A stretch of DNA of 47,333 nt from Bacteroidota bacterium. GTDB taxonomy: Bacteria > Bacteroidota > Bacteroidia > Chitinophagales > LD1. Under the pieces are notes generated by a model. It ran no database searches. It was not told where the DNA came from and saw nothing but the letters and a program-made list of their open reading frames with translations. The position numbers were made by a program, and so were the translations under genes. Below are positions 7,793-17,068 of the stretch, in pieces (position 1 is the first letter of the stretch; the number at the start of each line of letters is the position of its first letter). The stretch covers positions 1-47,333 of the forward strand of contig JAPLES010000034.1 of assembly GCA_026391075.1 (NCBI GenBank), given 5' to 3'.

Positions 7793-8536
7793 ATGAACTA
7801 TTTTTTGTGTTTCCTCTTTTCATTTTTGTGCAGCATCAATTTTTTAGTTGCGCAAACCATGCATTCAACGGTAACTAAAAGCAAGTTCTCTGTTCAATTA
7901 GATGAGAACACTATTGTGCGCAATGCCGAAGGCAAACGCCTACCTTATGAGCAGGTGGTGCAAATGATTTCAACGCGTGCTTACACACTTGATGCCGTTC
8001 GGGATAGCAATGGAAAAATTGCAGAGTATAAAATCAGAGCCAAAACAAATGATGATGCAGGCACACGAGAAACTTCTGTAAGTAAAACCGCTCATGAAGT
8101 TCCTGCGCCAACTAATAGAGGAGAAACTTTTCCTGACTTTATTTTGTACGATATAAACGGTAAAGTGATCCGCTCTTCAGACCTCAAAGGAAAAATTCTT
8201 GTCTTCAATTTTTGGTTCTCTACTTGTCGCCCTTGTTTAAACGAAATGCAAGGATTGAATACGCTGGCTGAAAAATATAAAGGCAGAATGGATGTAGTTT
8301 TTCTTGCTGCAGGTTGGGAAACGAAAACTGTAGTTGCTCAATTTTTGCAGACAAAAAAATTCAACTACACTGTTTGCCCTGAATCAATCAATCTAATTAA
8401 TGCGCTTAAAATAAAATCTTATCCAACTAATATTGTTGTAGGGAAGGATGGAAAAATAGTTGCTGATTACATAGGAGGTTTACCCGGCATAGAGCAAACA
8501 TTAGAAGCCGATATTGAAAAACTTTTGAAGCAGTAA
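7793..8536 (+). CDS. TlpA-like thioredoxin-fold protein with N-terminal extension
   Basis: 247 residues from ATG 7793, which opens on a signal peptide (MNYFLCFLFSFLCSINFLVAQ); a TTG at 7769 would place charged residues before it and is less likely. Residues ~20-100 are a beta-rich extension (KSKFSVQLDENTIVRNAEGK..). The C-terminal half is an AhpC/TSA-TlpA thioredoxin domain: GETFPDFILYDINGKVIRSS, active site FSTCRPC (CxxC), and cis-Pro region KSYPTNIVVG. Predicted periplasmic thiol-disulfide oxidoreductase. A paralog with the same architecture lies at 25368-26123. Probably co-transcribed with the two PhoD-like genes; it converges with proline dehydrogenase. Confidence 0.85.
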   Translation: MNYFLCFLFSFLCSINFLVAQTMHSTVTKSKFSVQLDENTIVRNAEGKRLPYEQVVQMISTRAYTLDAVRDSNGKIAEYKIRAKTNDDAGTRETSVSKTAHEVPAPTNRGETFPDFILYDINGKVIRSSDLKGKILVFNFWFSTCRPCLNEMQGLNTLAEKYKGRMDVVFLAAGWETKTVVAQFLQTKKFNYTVCPESINLINALKIKSYPTNIVVGKDGKIVADYIGGLPGIEQTLEADIEKLLKQ

Positions 8537-8546
8537 TCAACTACTC

Positions 8547-9725
8547 TCAACATTCTTTTCTGCGCTTCATTTCTTTCTTGATAAGCGAAAGTTCTCTACC
8601 CGTTTGTCCGGCTACAGAAGTATTTTCCTGTGCCCTGCGCATTAAATAAGGAATTACATCGCGCACGGGTCCATAGGGTAAATACTTGGTTGCGTTAAAA
8701 CCAAGTTTGGCTTGATTGAAGGTCATGTTATTGCCCATACCATATAATTGAGAAAATAAAACCTTGTTTGAATGGCGTTCAATTTTCATTTTGTCCATCT
8801 GTATCATAGCATAAAAATTGCTTGGTTCACTATGCGAAGCCACACAGGAATAAACGTGCTCCACGTTAGAAAGGCAAATTTTTATAGCCTCATCAAAATC
8901 TTTGTCAACTGCTTTTTTGTTTTTGTGAATGGGCGAATTGTAGTTCAGTTCTGTTGCCCGTTCTCTTTCTTTTTCCATATATGCACCGCGAACTAATTTT
9001 GCTCCTAAAAAGTAATTTTCTGTTTTCGCTTTTTCAATTTGCTGTTGCAAATATTCAAGCCTGTCACAACGGTACATTTGAAAGGTGTTAAATACAGTGC
9101 AGTTATGACCGTTGTAGACCTGCATCATTTCTTCCACCATTTTATCGAGTGGATGCTGAATCCAACTTTCTTCTGCATCTATATATAAGGCTACTTCATT
9201 TTCTACAGCCGACTTACACAATTTATCGAATCGTTTTTTTACCAGAGCAAATTCCTTTTTCTCTTCTGCATTGAGTTTTTCATTCTGTTGAATTTTTTCA
9301 AACAAACCGAAACGTGCAAACCCTGTAATCTTGATGCACACCGCTTTTACCGATTTGTTCTGTCCTGCAAACTCAATGGCTTCCAAATTTTTAGCAATCG
9401 TTGTATCGAAATCTTCTTCAGTTTCTTTTAACTCTACTCCATAGTTTAGCAGCACGCCAATGTTACTCTCTGCTAATTTTTGAATAGTCTTTTTACATTC
9501 TTTAAAAGTTTCGCCACCGCAAAAATGATTGTAAACCGAAAACTTGAACAAAGGTGAAACAGGAAGGTGGAGCGATAGTGCAATATTTGCCAGCGCGCTT
9601 CCAACATTCACCAGCGAGTTGTTTCCAACTAAAGTAAAAAGGGCTTTTGCTTTTTGTAAATCGCCACTACTTAAATTAGCAAAAGCAGTTTCTGTGTCTT
9701 CAAAAATATCGGGCGATATTTCCAT
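8547..9725 (-). CDS. Proline dehydrogenase (monofunctional PutA-type flavoenzyme)
   Basis: 392 residues, the usual size of a stand-alone proline dehydrogenase of Bacteroidota. The beta/alpha barrel motifs include ALYIDAEESWIQHPLD, TVFNTFQMYRCD, GAKLVRGAYMEKERERA and the C-terminal substrate-binding signature YLPYGPVRDVIPYLMRRAQEN with the Arg-Arg pair that holds the proline carboxylate. It oxidises L-proline to delta-1-pyrroline-5-carboxylate using FAD and passes electrons to quinones at the inner membrane. The pyrroline-5-carboxylate dehydrogenase partner is not in the window. Convergent with the thioredoxin-like gene, 10 bp between stops. Confidence 0.95.
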   Translation of the reverse strand: MEISPDIFEDTETAFANLSSGDLQKAKALFTLVGNNSLVNVGSALANIALSLHLPVSPLFKFSVYNHFCGGETFKECKKTIQKLAESNIGVLLNYGVELKETEEDFDTTIAKNLEAIEFAGQNKSVKAVCIKITGFARFGLFEKIQQNEKLNAEEKKEFALVKKRFDKLCKSAVENEVALYIDAEESWIQHPLDKMVEEMMQVYNGHNCTVFNTFQMYRCDRLEYLQQQIEKAKTENYFLGAKLVRGAYMEKERERATELNYNSPIHKNKKAVDKDFDEAIKICLSNVEHVYSCVASHSEPSNFYAMIQMDKMKIERHSNKVLFSQLYGMGNNMTFNQAKLGFNATKYLPYGPVRDVIPYLMRRAQENTSVAGQTGRELSLIKKEMKRRKEC

Positions 9726-9901
9726 ACGATTAAAAAATTGAAGCGTGAAGGTGAAAATTTATGGATATAAAACAACGGACCGTTAGATGTCTACATTTAG
9801 TTTAAATTTTTATTCGATAAACTTCCATGGGTTTTGAAACAATATGTAACTTGTGCAGTAAAAGGAGGAACACATTTTTTAATAACTCAAAAACAAAAAT
9901 T

Positions 9902-10216
9902 ATGGCAACAACATTTGACGGTAACGAAGGAGAAATGATTTTAGTAGGAGATGCTGCTGATATGACGCAGGCCTTTCAAAAAAAACATCCCAATCAAAAA
10001 AAGGGTTATTTTTTTGGGAGAAACAAAATTGAAGATCTGTTGAACCAAACAGGGGCAATGGGTATTCGAATTTATTTCGGACTTGCTAGCGAGAAAGATT
10101 TGACATTAGTGCTTGTTGCTGCAAACGCAGATGTGGATGATAATTTGAATAATATTTTGGATACAGGGATAGGTTGCCCTGATGTATGTAGCACTGATAA
10201 TGCGTTGAATTCATAG
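9902..10216 (+). CDS. Small conserved cytoplasmic protein (Bacteroidota)
   Basis: 104 residues from ATG 9902 (MATTFDGNEGEMILVGDAAD). An in-frame ATG at 9827 would add a Cys/Arg-rich stretch; the MATxFDGxEG opening is what I recall of a small Bacteroidota family with GYFFGRNKIEDLLNQTGAMGIRIYFG as its core, so I prefer 9902. The family reads FFG+..++.iL.Q.gc.GIR+Y.g and has no assigned activity. No signal peptide or membrane segment. The C-terminus has two Cys (GCPDVCSTD). Monocistronic: 5' gap of 176 bp, and a good terminator follows at once. Confidence 0.72.
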   Translation: MATTFDGNEGEMILVGDAADMTQAFQKKHPNQKKGYFFGRNKIEDLLNQTGAMGIRIYFGLASEKDLTLVLVAANADVDDNLNNILDTGIGCPDVCSTDNALNS

Positions 10217-10233
10217 AATATTTTTTGCGTTGC

Positions 10234-10277
10234 AAAAAACTTCAGCTAATTGCACTAAGATTGGCTGGAGTTTTTTT
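10234..10277 (+). terminator. Rho-independent terminator
   Basis: AAAAAACTTCAGC (from 10234) pairs with GCTGGAGTTTTTTT (ending 10277) with one G-U pair, followed by the T run. It ends the small-protein transcript. Confidence 0.8.
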
Positions 10278-10295
10278 ATGCCTAAATATTAACCA

Positions 10296-10937
10296 TTGCA
10301 ATACACCTTACTGCTTGCTTGTGTAAGTTCTGCTACAGTTTTTATCCCACTAACTTTTGCCGTTTTTAAACGCGAACTTTTATGGCGGCAGCATAAATGG
10401 TTTTGCTATTTTTTAATCAATCATCTTCTAAGCGAACTCGTAACTGCTTCACTAGGATTAAACAAAATGCGCAATCTAGAGGTCATGCTCTTCTTCAGTT
10501 TAATCGAAGGCGTTTTATTACTTCTGCTTTATAGAACTGTTATTGAAGAAATTCCCTTAAAACGTTTGTTGAAATTTATAACCCCGGCATATGTTCTAGG
10601 TTATCTTGGGGTATATTTTTTTCTCGATTACAAACTTTACATACCGTCTTACACTTATCCTTTTCACCAAATTGTAATGCTTGTTACAGTCCTACTTTTT
10701 TTTGCCGACCGCATGAAAAGGATGAACGAAATATTTCTGACTGAGAATCCTATGTTTTGGATAAGCTGCGGCTTTCTGTTTTTTTACACGGGTAGTATTT
10801 TCTATTTTGCTTTACACAATACCCTTTTTGCTTCTTATCCTTCCATCAGCAAAAATGGTTGGCTCATACATTCCACCATGTTAGTTATTATGAATCTGTT
10901 TTTGGCAATTGGTATTTTAAAAATTAGGAAAGCATGA
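10296..10937 (+). CDS. Seven-transmembrane protein, partner of histidine kinase
   Basis: 213 residues, seven predicted membrane segments (about residues 3-23, 35-55, 62-81, 90-110, 124-141, 152-173, 188-208) and almost no soluble domain. No ATG is available near the 5' end of the frame before residue 58, so the start is taken as TTG 10296, which keeps the first three helices. The gene overlaps the histidine kinase gene by four bases (ATGA), so the two are translationally coupled. I do not recognise a named family; the topology resembles 7TM sensor modules normally fused to kinases, and I infer it is the split-off sensor or anchor of the kinase. Confidence 0.75.
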   Translation: MQYTLLLACVSSATVFIPLTFAVFKRELLWRQHKWFCYFLINHLLSELVTASLGLNKMRNLEVMLFFSLIEGVLLLLLYRTVIEEIPLKRLLKFITPAYVLGYLGVYFFLDYKLYIPSYTYPFHQIVMLVTVLLFFADRMKRMNEIFLTENPMFWISCGFLFFYTGSIFYFALHNTLFASYPSISKNGWLIHSTMLVIMNLFLAIGILKIRKA

Positions 10938-11722
10938 GCATTTTACCCGTACTTATTTTTGGAACATTCTCGTTGCTATTTATGGCAGTAGCTATCATTT
11001 CATTTGTTATGTTCTATCAACGAAAAGTTATTGCCCATCAATTACAGATTCAACAAAAAGAAGAAGAGATGCAAAGGGAACTTTTACGCGCAACACTCAA
11101 AGCACAGGAAGATGAAATGCAACGCATAGGAAAGGACTTGCATGATGATATTGGTTTGAAATTGATATCGGTTAAAAACAAGGTTATAGGAGGTTTGATG
11201 AACATTAACAAAGAAACCGATGAGGCTAATTATTTGGAACAGGCAAAAAATGATTTGGAAGCAATAAGAAATGAGATACGCTCCATTTCGCACACCTTAT
11301 ATCCTAGTGCGTTGGATTTGAACGGGCTTTCTTTTGCACTAGAAAAAATCTGTAAAGATCTGAACGGTTATGAAGGAATAAAAATCTCTTTTCGGTTAAG
11401 TGGTGAATACAAGAAGGAAAAAAGAGAAATTGAAATTGCTTTGTACCGCATTGCCTTAGAGTGTATGAACAATGCTATTAAGCATAGCCAATGCACTGAA
11501 ATAAATCTTACGCTTATATACAGGGAGCAAGATTTTTCACTTGAAATAAGCGATAACGGAAACGGATTTGATGCATCGGACTTAATGAAACAAGAAGGCC
11601 TTGGACTAAAAAATATTCAAAGCCGTGCCAAAGCAATTGGTGCCGAACTGAAATTTGAAAGCAGTAAAAACGGAACCAAAGTTTTGGTTAACCAACTTAT
11701 ACAAGTGCAGAAGAATCAGTAA
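10934..11722 (+). CDS. NarL-class sensor histidine kinase (HisKA_3/HATPase)
   Basis: 262 residues. One N-terminal membrane helix (residues ~5-27), a coiled coil, then HisKA_3 dimerisation with the phospho-acceptor His70 in RIGKDLHDDIG, and HATPase_c with the N box (ECMNNAIKHS), G1 (EISDNGNGFD) and G2 (GLGLKNIQSRAKAIG). It should autophosphorylate and pass phosphate to a LuxR/NarL-type response regulator, but no regulator gene is adjacent. No sensory domain is present in the protein; sensing probably comes from the coupled 7TM protein. Confidence 0.9.
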   Translation: MSILPVLIFGTFSLLFMAVAIISFVMFYQRKVIAHQLQIQQKEEEMQRELLRATLKAQEDEMQRIGKDLHDDIGLKLISVKNKVIGGLMNINKETDEANYLEQAKNDLEAIRNEIRSISHTLYPSALDLNGLSFALEKICKDLNGYEGIKISFRLSGEYKKEKREIEIALYRIALECMNNAIKHSQCTEINLTLIYREQDFSLEISDNGNGFDASDLMKQEGLGLKNIQSRAKAIGAELKFESSKNGTKVLVNQLIQVQKNQ

Positions 11723-11842
11723 CCTCTAAAGATTTTCGTCAGGTTATTTTTCAGTAATCTACAAACCGCAATCTGTTTTATTCAGCATTGAATTGGCATC
11801 TAACCTATTCAATCATCCGTTTACATACTCAAATATACGTGT

Positions 11843-13654
11843 ATGAAAACCACCCTCTCGGCTGCATTTGTTCTTTGTGCTTCATTTATTATGGCAGCTG
11901 AAAAAACAAATTTGAAAGTGCTGGCCGATAAGACTTCAGGCTGTTCACCGCTGGAAATTCATTTTTCGGCAACAACAGAAATTGAAAATGCAAACTGGAA
12001 ATGGACTTTCAGCAATGGTGCAACTTCCTCCGAAAAAAATCCTTCTATTGTTTTTCTCGAAGCCGGAAATTATGATGCTACACTTACGGTTACCACCGCA
12101 ACTCAAAGTGAATCTTCTACTGTAAAAGTTATTGCATTGGCTTCGCCAAAAGTTGATTTTCGAATTGAAAAGGCAAGTGCCTGTGTCAATGAACCGATAC
12201 AATTTACTAATGAAAGTTCTGCTTCTGTTTCACCAATTGTAAGTTACGTTTGGGGATTTGGTGATGGCAAAACTGCTTTAGAAGCAAACACACAACACCG
12301 TTACAAAACAAACGGCAACTACAATGTTACGCTTATAGCTACCGATGCTAATGGTTGTGCAGCCAGCAAAACAACACTCGCCTCTTTAGAAGTTAAACCA
12401 AAACCGATAGCCGATTTTATTCCATCAACTCAAAGTGGTTGTAAGGAGACGGAGCAAATTTCTTTTGTGAATCACTCCCTTGGCAATAAGTTGAATTACA
12501 TGTGGAGTTTTAACGACAATAAAACGACCAGCGAAATAAATCCTTCGCAAATTTTCAATCAAGGAATTCATCAAGTAGCCTTAGCCGTAAAAGATGCAAA
12601 TGGTTGTGCCGATACTTTAGTGAAGAAAATTACTGTAGCTAATTTGAAAGTTGATTTTTCTTCGTCAAAAGAAAACACTTGTGCCGGTGAGAATGTAAAG
12701 TTCATAAACACATCAAATTACAGAGGCAGTAATTGCAATTGGGATTTTGGTGATGGAACAGTTTCTAACCAACGTAATCCAAACAAGATTTATTCTAACC
12801 CCGGTGACTACACCGTAAAATTTACCGTTAAAGAAGGAGAGTGCAGCGAAACAAGCAGTAAAGTTTCTTACATACACGTTACTCCGGGCAATCCAGTTTC
12901 ATTTAAGTCAAGCACAACCGAAGCATCTTGTGAGCCAGTTAAAAAAGTAACTTTCGAAAACACCACATCAAAATCTGCCTTAGCCTTATGGGAGTTTGGT
13001 GATGGAACAGTTTCGACTGAACCAAGAGCTGAAAAAGTTTTTGATAAAACGGGAAATTTTTCTGTGGGCTTAACGGTTACCGATTCATCGGGATGCACAA
13101 TTACAAAGCGCGAAGAAAATTTTATTCAAACAGCTAAACCAATGGCGCGTTTTGCAGTAGATACACTTGGATGCATAGGTTCTGCTATGCGGTTTACCAA
13201 TATGACTCCAAATGCATCTTCATATTTGTGGAGTTTTGGAGATGGAGAAACGGCTACTACAAAAAGCCCATATCACACCTACAAGAAGAATGGCTATTAC
13301 ACTGTATCGCTTACCGCTTTCAACAATGAAAGTTGTGACTCAACGGTTACTTTAAAAAATTATGTGCACGTTGACAATCTTAAAATTGATTTCGATGTAG
13401 TGGCTACACCTTCACAGGTTCCGCCATTTGTTTGCACTTTCAAAAACAAAAACGTGCAGCCGAATATGAAATTTGTTTGGGATTTTGGTGATGGCACTTC
13501 GGAAGCTTCTGCTAATCCTGTTCACATATATGATGCTCCCGGAAATTTTGATGTGCGCCTCGTAGGATATAACAAAACAGGTTGCACCAATTCGAAAGTT
13601 ATTCGTCAATCGCTCGAAATGGGAACCAGTATGAATTCTTCAACTAACGAATAA
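11843..13654 (+). CDS. Secreted protein of seven PKD domains
   Basis: 603 residues: a signal peptide (MKTTLSAAFVLCASFIMAAE) followed by seven consecutive ~80-residue PKD domains that fill the whole protein. The hallmark W-FGDG appears as WGFGDGK, WDFGDGT, WEFGDGT, WSFGDGE and WDFGDGT; modules one and three are degenerate (WTFSNGA, WSFNDNK). Each module has a Cys pair typical of surface Ig-like domains. No enzymatic domain and no recognisable T9SS C-terminal signal is present (it ends MGTSMNSSTNE), so it is probably an exported structural or binding protein retained by other means. Followed by a terminator; probably monocistronic. Confidence 0.85.
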   Translation: MKTTLSAAFVLCASFIMAAEKTNLKVLADKTSGCSPLEIHFSATTEIENANWKWTFSNGATSSEKNPSIVFLEAGNYDATLTVTTATQSESSTVKVIALASPKVDFRIEKASACVNEPIQFTNESSASVSPIVSYVWGFGDGKTALEANTQHRYKTNGNYNVTLIATDANGCAASKTTLASLEVKPKPIADFIPSTQSGCKETEQISFVNHSLGNKLNYMWSFNDNKTTSEINPSQIFNQGIHQVALAVKDANGCADTLVKKITVANLKVDFSSSKENTCAGENVKFINTSNYRGSNCNWDFGDGTVSNQRNPNKIYSNPGDYTVKFTVKEGECSETSSKVSYIHVTPGNPVSFKSSTTEASCEPVKKVTFENTTSKSALALWEFGDGTVSTEPRAEKVFDKTGNFSVGLTVTDSSGCTITKREENFIQTAKPMARFAVDTLGCIGSAMRFTNMTPNASSYLWSFGDGETATTKSPYHTYKKNGYYTVSLTAFNNESCDSTVTLKNYVHVDNLKIDFDVVATPSQVPPFVCTFKNKNVQPNMKFVWDFGDGTSEASANPVHIYDAPGNFDVRLVGYNKTGCTNSKVIRQSLEMGTSMNSSTNE

Positions 13655-13673
13655 AAAATTGCACTTTTAATCT

Positions 13674-13710
13674 AAAGCGGCTCACTTAAAACGTGGGCTG
13701 TTTTTGTTTT
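13674..13710 (+). terminator. Rho-independent terminator after the PKD gene
   Basis: CGGCTCAC (13678-13685) pairs with GTGGGCTG (13693-13700) with two G-U pairs and a 7-nt loop, followed by TTTTTGTTTT. Confidence 0.7.
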
Positions 13711-13735
13711 CGGTTTGTAATTTCACCTTTGCTGC

Positions 13736-14878
13736 ATGAAGGTTCCTTTTTTTAAAACAGCTATTACTGGTGATGAAGAGCAATATGTGCATCAGGTTCT
13801 GCACGATGGAAATTCTTTTGCCGATAAAAATTTCATTTCTAAATGCGAAAATTGGTTTGCAGAAAATAATGGACTAAAGAATTTCTTTCTCACCAAATCA
13901 TGTACGCATTCGCTGGAACTTGCTGCCCTTACACTTGGAATTAAAACAGGTGACGAGGTTATTATGCCATCGTTTGGATTTGTGGCTTGTGCCAACGCCA
14001 TTGCGTTGCGTGGGGCTACTTGTTTGTTTGTAGATATTGAATCAACCTCTATGAACATTGATGCCGCAAAAATTGAAGCAGCAATTACTCCAAAAACAAA
14101 AGCAATTCTCACCATCAATTATTCCGGTGTTGCCTGCGATTATGTAGCTATTAAAAAGATTGCTCACAAACATCAGCTCTTTATTATTGAAGATAATGCG
14201 CATGGCACAGGAGCTAAGCAAGGTGAAAATTCTCTCGGTAGCTTTGGTGATATCTCCACTTTTAGTTTTGATCATTTGAAAAATATTAGTTGCGGGCAGG
14301 GCGGTGGAATTGCTATCAACAACGAAACGCTGCTTGAAAATTTCTTTGTTCATTATGAATTTGGAACTAATCGCAGAAATTTTTTCAGCGGAAAAGAGAA
14401 TCGTTACGAATGGAAAAACCTGGGCTCTAATTTTCCGCTTTCAGAATTGAATGCTGCTATGCTTTACTCGCAATTAGAAAATATAGCGAAGATTAACGGT
14501 CGCTTTGTTCAACTTTGGAATTTGTATTTCGAAAAATTAAACACGCTGCAAACACAGCGTAAAATTTCTCTGCCTGAACTTTCTATTGATTCGTACCATA
14601 ATGGACATTGCTTTTTTATAAAAACAAAAAATGAAGAAGAACGCAATACGCTTATTCTTTTTTTAACTGCAAAAGAAATTAGCGCACAATTTCATTACAC
14701 ACCATTGCACAGTAGTGAGTTTGGTTTAACCGCAGGAAGATTTTACGGCAACGATGAATTTACTTCAACCGAAAGCAAAAGACTTTTACGTTTGCCGCTC
14801 TATTACAACATGACAGATACAGAGATAAATCATGTAATATCAAAAGTGCTTGAGTTTTACGAAATAGATAATCGCTAA
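13736..14878 (+). CDS. rffA: dTDP-4-amino-4,6-dideoxygalactose transaminase (RffA/WecE)
   Basis: 380 residues, the family length. DegT/DnrJ/EryC1 fold-type I PLP enzyme: substrate region MKVPFFKTAITGDEEQYV, PLP-ring-stacking and binding residues in KSCTHSLEL, Asp153 in IIEDNAHGTGA (contacts the PLP ring nitrogen) and the Schiff-base Lys182 in FSFDHLKNISCGQGGG. RffA-type enzymes convert dTDP-4-keto-6-deoxy-glucose to dTDP-4-amino-4,6-dideoxy-galactose, a precursor of Fuc4NAc in surface glycans. No other sugar-nucleotide gene is adjacent, so it is either an orphan of a scattered pathway or serves another 4-ketosugar. Confidence 0.9.
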   Translation: MKVPFFKTAITGDEEQYVHQVLHDGNSFADKNFISKCENWFAENNGLKNFFLTKSCTHSLELAALTLGIKTGDEVIMPSFGFVACANAIALRGATCLFVDIESTSMNIDAAKIEAAITPKTKAILTINYSGVACDYVAIKKIAHKHQLFIIEDNAHGTGAKQGENSLGSFGDISTFSFDHLKNISCGQGGGIAINNETLLENFFVHYEFGTNRRNFFSGKENRYEWKNLGSNFPLSELNAAMLYSQLENIAKINGRFVQLWNLYFEKLNTLQTQRKISLPELSIDSYHNGHCFFIKTKNEEERNTLILFLTAKEISAQFHYTPLHSSEFGLTAGRFYGNDEFTSTESKRLLRLPLYYNMTDTEINHVISKVLEFYEIDNR

Positions 14879-14924
14879 AAAATTACAGTCAACCATTCTT
14901 TTATTTTTACTAAAAATTGAAACC

Positions 14925-15320
14925 ATGAAAACCAAATTACTTTTTGTTGCTCTTACACTCATTACGTTTTTACCTTCCTGCAAAAAAGATTTAGCAACGG
15001 CATGGGTGGGCACTTACACAGGTATTGCCGGAAGCAGTACAGTCAATCGAGTGGTTATTTCAAAAGTAGATGACAGCACTATCAAAATTGAATTACAAGC
15101 AGGAGTAACAGGAACCTTTTATACCTATACTACTTTGGCTAGCGGTAAACTAACTACTTCTTCAGCGGTTGCAATAAATGAAGACGGAACAGTGTATGGA
15201 TATACCGGACTTTATCATATTAGCGGAGGCGGCTCGCTCAGCGGAAATAACCTAACCCTTAGTGGCACTGCAACACAAAGCGGGAGCACACTCTATTATA
15301 CTTTTCAAGGAAGCAAGTAA
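14925..15320 (+). CDS. Small putative lipoprotein
   Basis: 131 residues with a lipoprotein leader (MKTKLLFVALTLITFLPSCKKD; lipobox FLPSC). The mature part is Gly/Ser/Thr-rich, beta-prone (WVGTYTGIAGSS, GGGSLSGNNLTLSGTATQSG) and fits a small beta-sandwich or lipocalin-like repeat. No named family recognised. Nine bases before the next gene, so probably co-transcribed with the SDR and lipid kinase genes. Confidence 0.72.
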   Translation: MKTKLLFVALTLITFLPSCKKDLATAWVGTYTGIAGSSTVNRVVISKVDDSTIKIELQAGVTGTFYTYTTLASGKLTTSSAVAINEDGTVYGYTGLYHISGGGSLSGNNLTLSGTATQSGSTLYYTFQGSK

Positions 15321-15328
15321 TACCAAGA

Positions 15329-16099
15329 ATGAATTACACCCTCATAACCGGAGCAAGCAAAGGAATAGGAAAGGCATTTGCACATGAATGCGCAAGCAGA
15401 GGAATGAATTTGATTCTTGTTGCACGCTCACAACATTTGCTCGAAGAATTAGCCGCAGAACTTTCCAAGAAGAACATCAGCGTTCACACGCACACAGCAG
15501 ACTTACTTGACCATTCAGTTCACAAGAAAATTTTTGATTGGATAAAAACGAACGGATGGAACGTGAACATGCTAATCAATAATGCGGGCATGGGTTACTT
15601 CGGTAAGTTTGATGAAAAGCCATTGGAGAAACATGTAGAAGTAATGCACTTGAATATGGATTCTATGATTCGCATGGCGCACGAATTTTTGAATGCCAGC
15701 GACCCGAAGCAAAAAAGATATTTGCTCAACACCTCCAGCACAGGTGCGTTTCAACCTACTCCATACATGGCTGTTTACTGCGCTTCAAAATCTTTTATGC
15801 TTTCGTTTTCTGAAGCCATACGATTTGAATTGCGAAAACAAAATGTAAACGTAACAGCGCTTTGTCCGGGTGGAACGGAGAGCGATTTTTTTCACCCTGC
15901 AGGAATGGAAAAAGTGATTGAAAAAAACTCTCAGTTTATGATGAAAGCCGAAGCAGTGGCTAAAATTGGTATGAATGGTTTAATGAAAAATAAAGCTGTT
16001 GTTGTTCCAGGTTTTGTAAATAAAGCGGGTAAAGTGGCAGCCAACCTTTTCCCAAATAGTTTAGTAGTGCCTGGTGCAGCAAAGTTTTTTGACGTGTAA
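15329..16099 (+). CDS. Short-chain dehydrogenase/reductase
   Basis: 256 residues, classical SDR: NAD(P)-binding TGASKGIG (residues 8-14), NNAG (84-87), catalytic Ser137, Tyr150 and Lys154 (YCASK), and the PG motif ALCPGGTESDF. The basic residue in VARSQHLL after the second strand favours NADP(H). Substrate unknown; this subfamily (YqjQ/DltE-like) is often near lipid genes, which agrees with the lipid kinase gene that follows after 26 bp. Confidence 0.9.
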   Translation: MNYTLITGASKGIGKAFAHECASRGMNLILVARSQHLLEELAAELSKKNISVHTHTADLLDHSVHKKIFDWIKTNGWNVNMLINNAGMGYFGKFDEKPLEKHVEVMHLNMDSMIRMAHEFLNASDPKQKRYLLNTSSTGAFQPTPYMAVYCASKSFMLSFSEAIRFELRKQNVNVTALCPGGTESDFFHPAGMEKVIEKNSQFMMKAEAVAKIGMNGLMKNKAVVVPGFVNKAGKVAANLFPNSLVVPGAAKFFDV

Positions 16100-16125
16100 T
16101 AATTCTTCACTTTCCCTATTGAAGT

Positions 16126-17025
16126 ATGGGCCACATTGCTTTTATTATTCACGGAAAACTGCACGGAAACAATCAACTTGTTTCAAAAATCAATTCTGTT
16201 TTTTCTTCCGATTACGAGTTAAGTTTTTCTTACACTGAATATTGCGGTCATGGAATGGAGCTGGCAAAAAATAGTGCTGACTCAAATGCAGATTACATTA
16301 TTGCGGTAACAGGCGATGGAACTTTCAATGAAGTAATTAATGGCGTTATGCTTTCGCAAAACAAAAAAGTAAAACTTGGTTTACTACCACACGGTACCGG
16401 AAATGATTTTGCAAGAATGCTCGGTTTGTCCAATGACATTATGGCGCTCAAAAAAATGATTGAAACCGATTCATTCAAAAAAATCGATGTAGGTTTCGTC
16501 AACTTTAAAAATTTAAAAGGAGAAAATGATTCCCGCTATTTCATCAATATTACTGATTTAGGAATGGGAGGTTTTATAGCAAAGAAACTTTCGGGCTCTT
16601 CCAAATGGTTAGGTGCTACACTTACTTTTCAATGGGCAATTGTAAGCACCTTTCTTACTTACAAGCATCAGGTAATGAAAATACGAACCGATGATTTTTT
16701 GTATGAAGGAAAAATTCTGAGTTACATCATTGCCAACGGAAAATATTTTGGTGCAGGGTTGGGCATTGCTCCCGATGCAAAACCTGATGATGGTTTTTTT
16801 GAAATTGTTATGGCTTCCGAAATTTCATTGTGGGATTATTTGAAGAACCTGAATAAGATTCGGGCTTGCACAAAAGTTGAACATCCTAAAATGAATTATT
16901 TGCGTGCCAAAGAAATATTTATTGAAACCCAAGATCAACCCATTGATATGGATGGAGAATTTATCGGTTATTCTCCTATGAAAATATCTATTGTTCCTCA
17001 CGCCATTCAAATGCTTTGCCCTTAA
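16126..17025 (+). CDS. Diacylglycerol kinase-family lipid kinase (YegS/DgkB-like)
   Basis: 299 residues. DAGK catalytic domain: GDGTFNEVINGV (residues 63-74) nucleotide-binding loop, HGTGNDFARMLGL (89-101), NITDLGMGGFIAK, and the C-terminal IDMDGEF motif. Enzymes of this family phosphorylate diacylglycerol or related lipids at the cytoplasmic membrane face, recycling DAG or, in some Bacteroidota, acting on sphingoid bases. The start ATG 16126 opens directly on the conserved first strand (HIAFIIHGK). Likely last gene of the 14925-17025 unit. Confidence 0.9.
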   Translation: MGHIAFIIHGKLHGNNQLVSKINSVFSSDYELSFSYTEYCGHGMELAKNSADSNADYIIAVTGDGTFNEVINGVMLSQNKKVKLGLLPHGTGNDFARMLGLSNDIMALKKMIETDSFKKIDVGFVNFKNLKGENDSRYFINITDLGMGGFIAKKLSGSSKWLGATLTFQWAIVSTFLTYKHQVMKIRTDDFLYEGKILSYIIANGKYFGAGLGIAPDAKPDDGFFEIVMASEISLWDYLKNLNKIRACTKVEHPKMNYLRAKEIFIETQDQPIDMDGEFIGYSPMKISIVPHAIQMLCP

Positions 17026-17039
17026 AAATACATCGTTTC

Positions 17040-17066
17040 GCGAAAATGTTTCGCAAGCTGTTTTTG
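17040..17066 (+). terminator. Possible terminator between convergent genes
   Basis: GCGAAA (17040-17045) pairs with TTTCGC (17049-17054) around a 3-nt loop; a T-rich stretch (TGTTTTTGTTTT) follows after 6 bases. Stem is short, so the call is weak. Confidence 0.4.
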
Positions 17067-17068
17067 TT

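Noticed and set aside
13736-14878. Start of an O-antigen or polysaccharide cluster
   Set aside because: Only the aminotransferase is present; neighbours are a PKD protein and a small lipoprotein, with terminator upstream.
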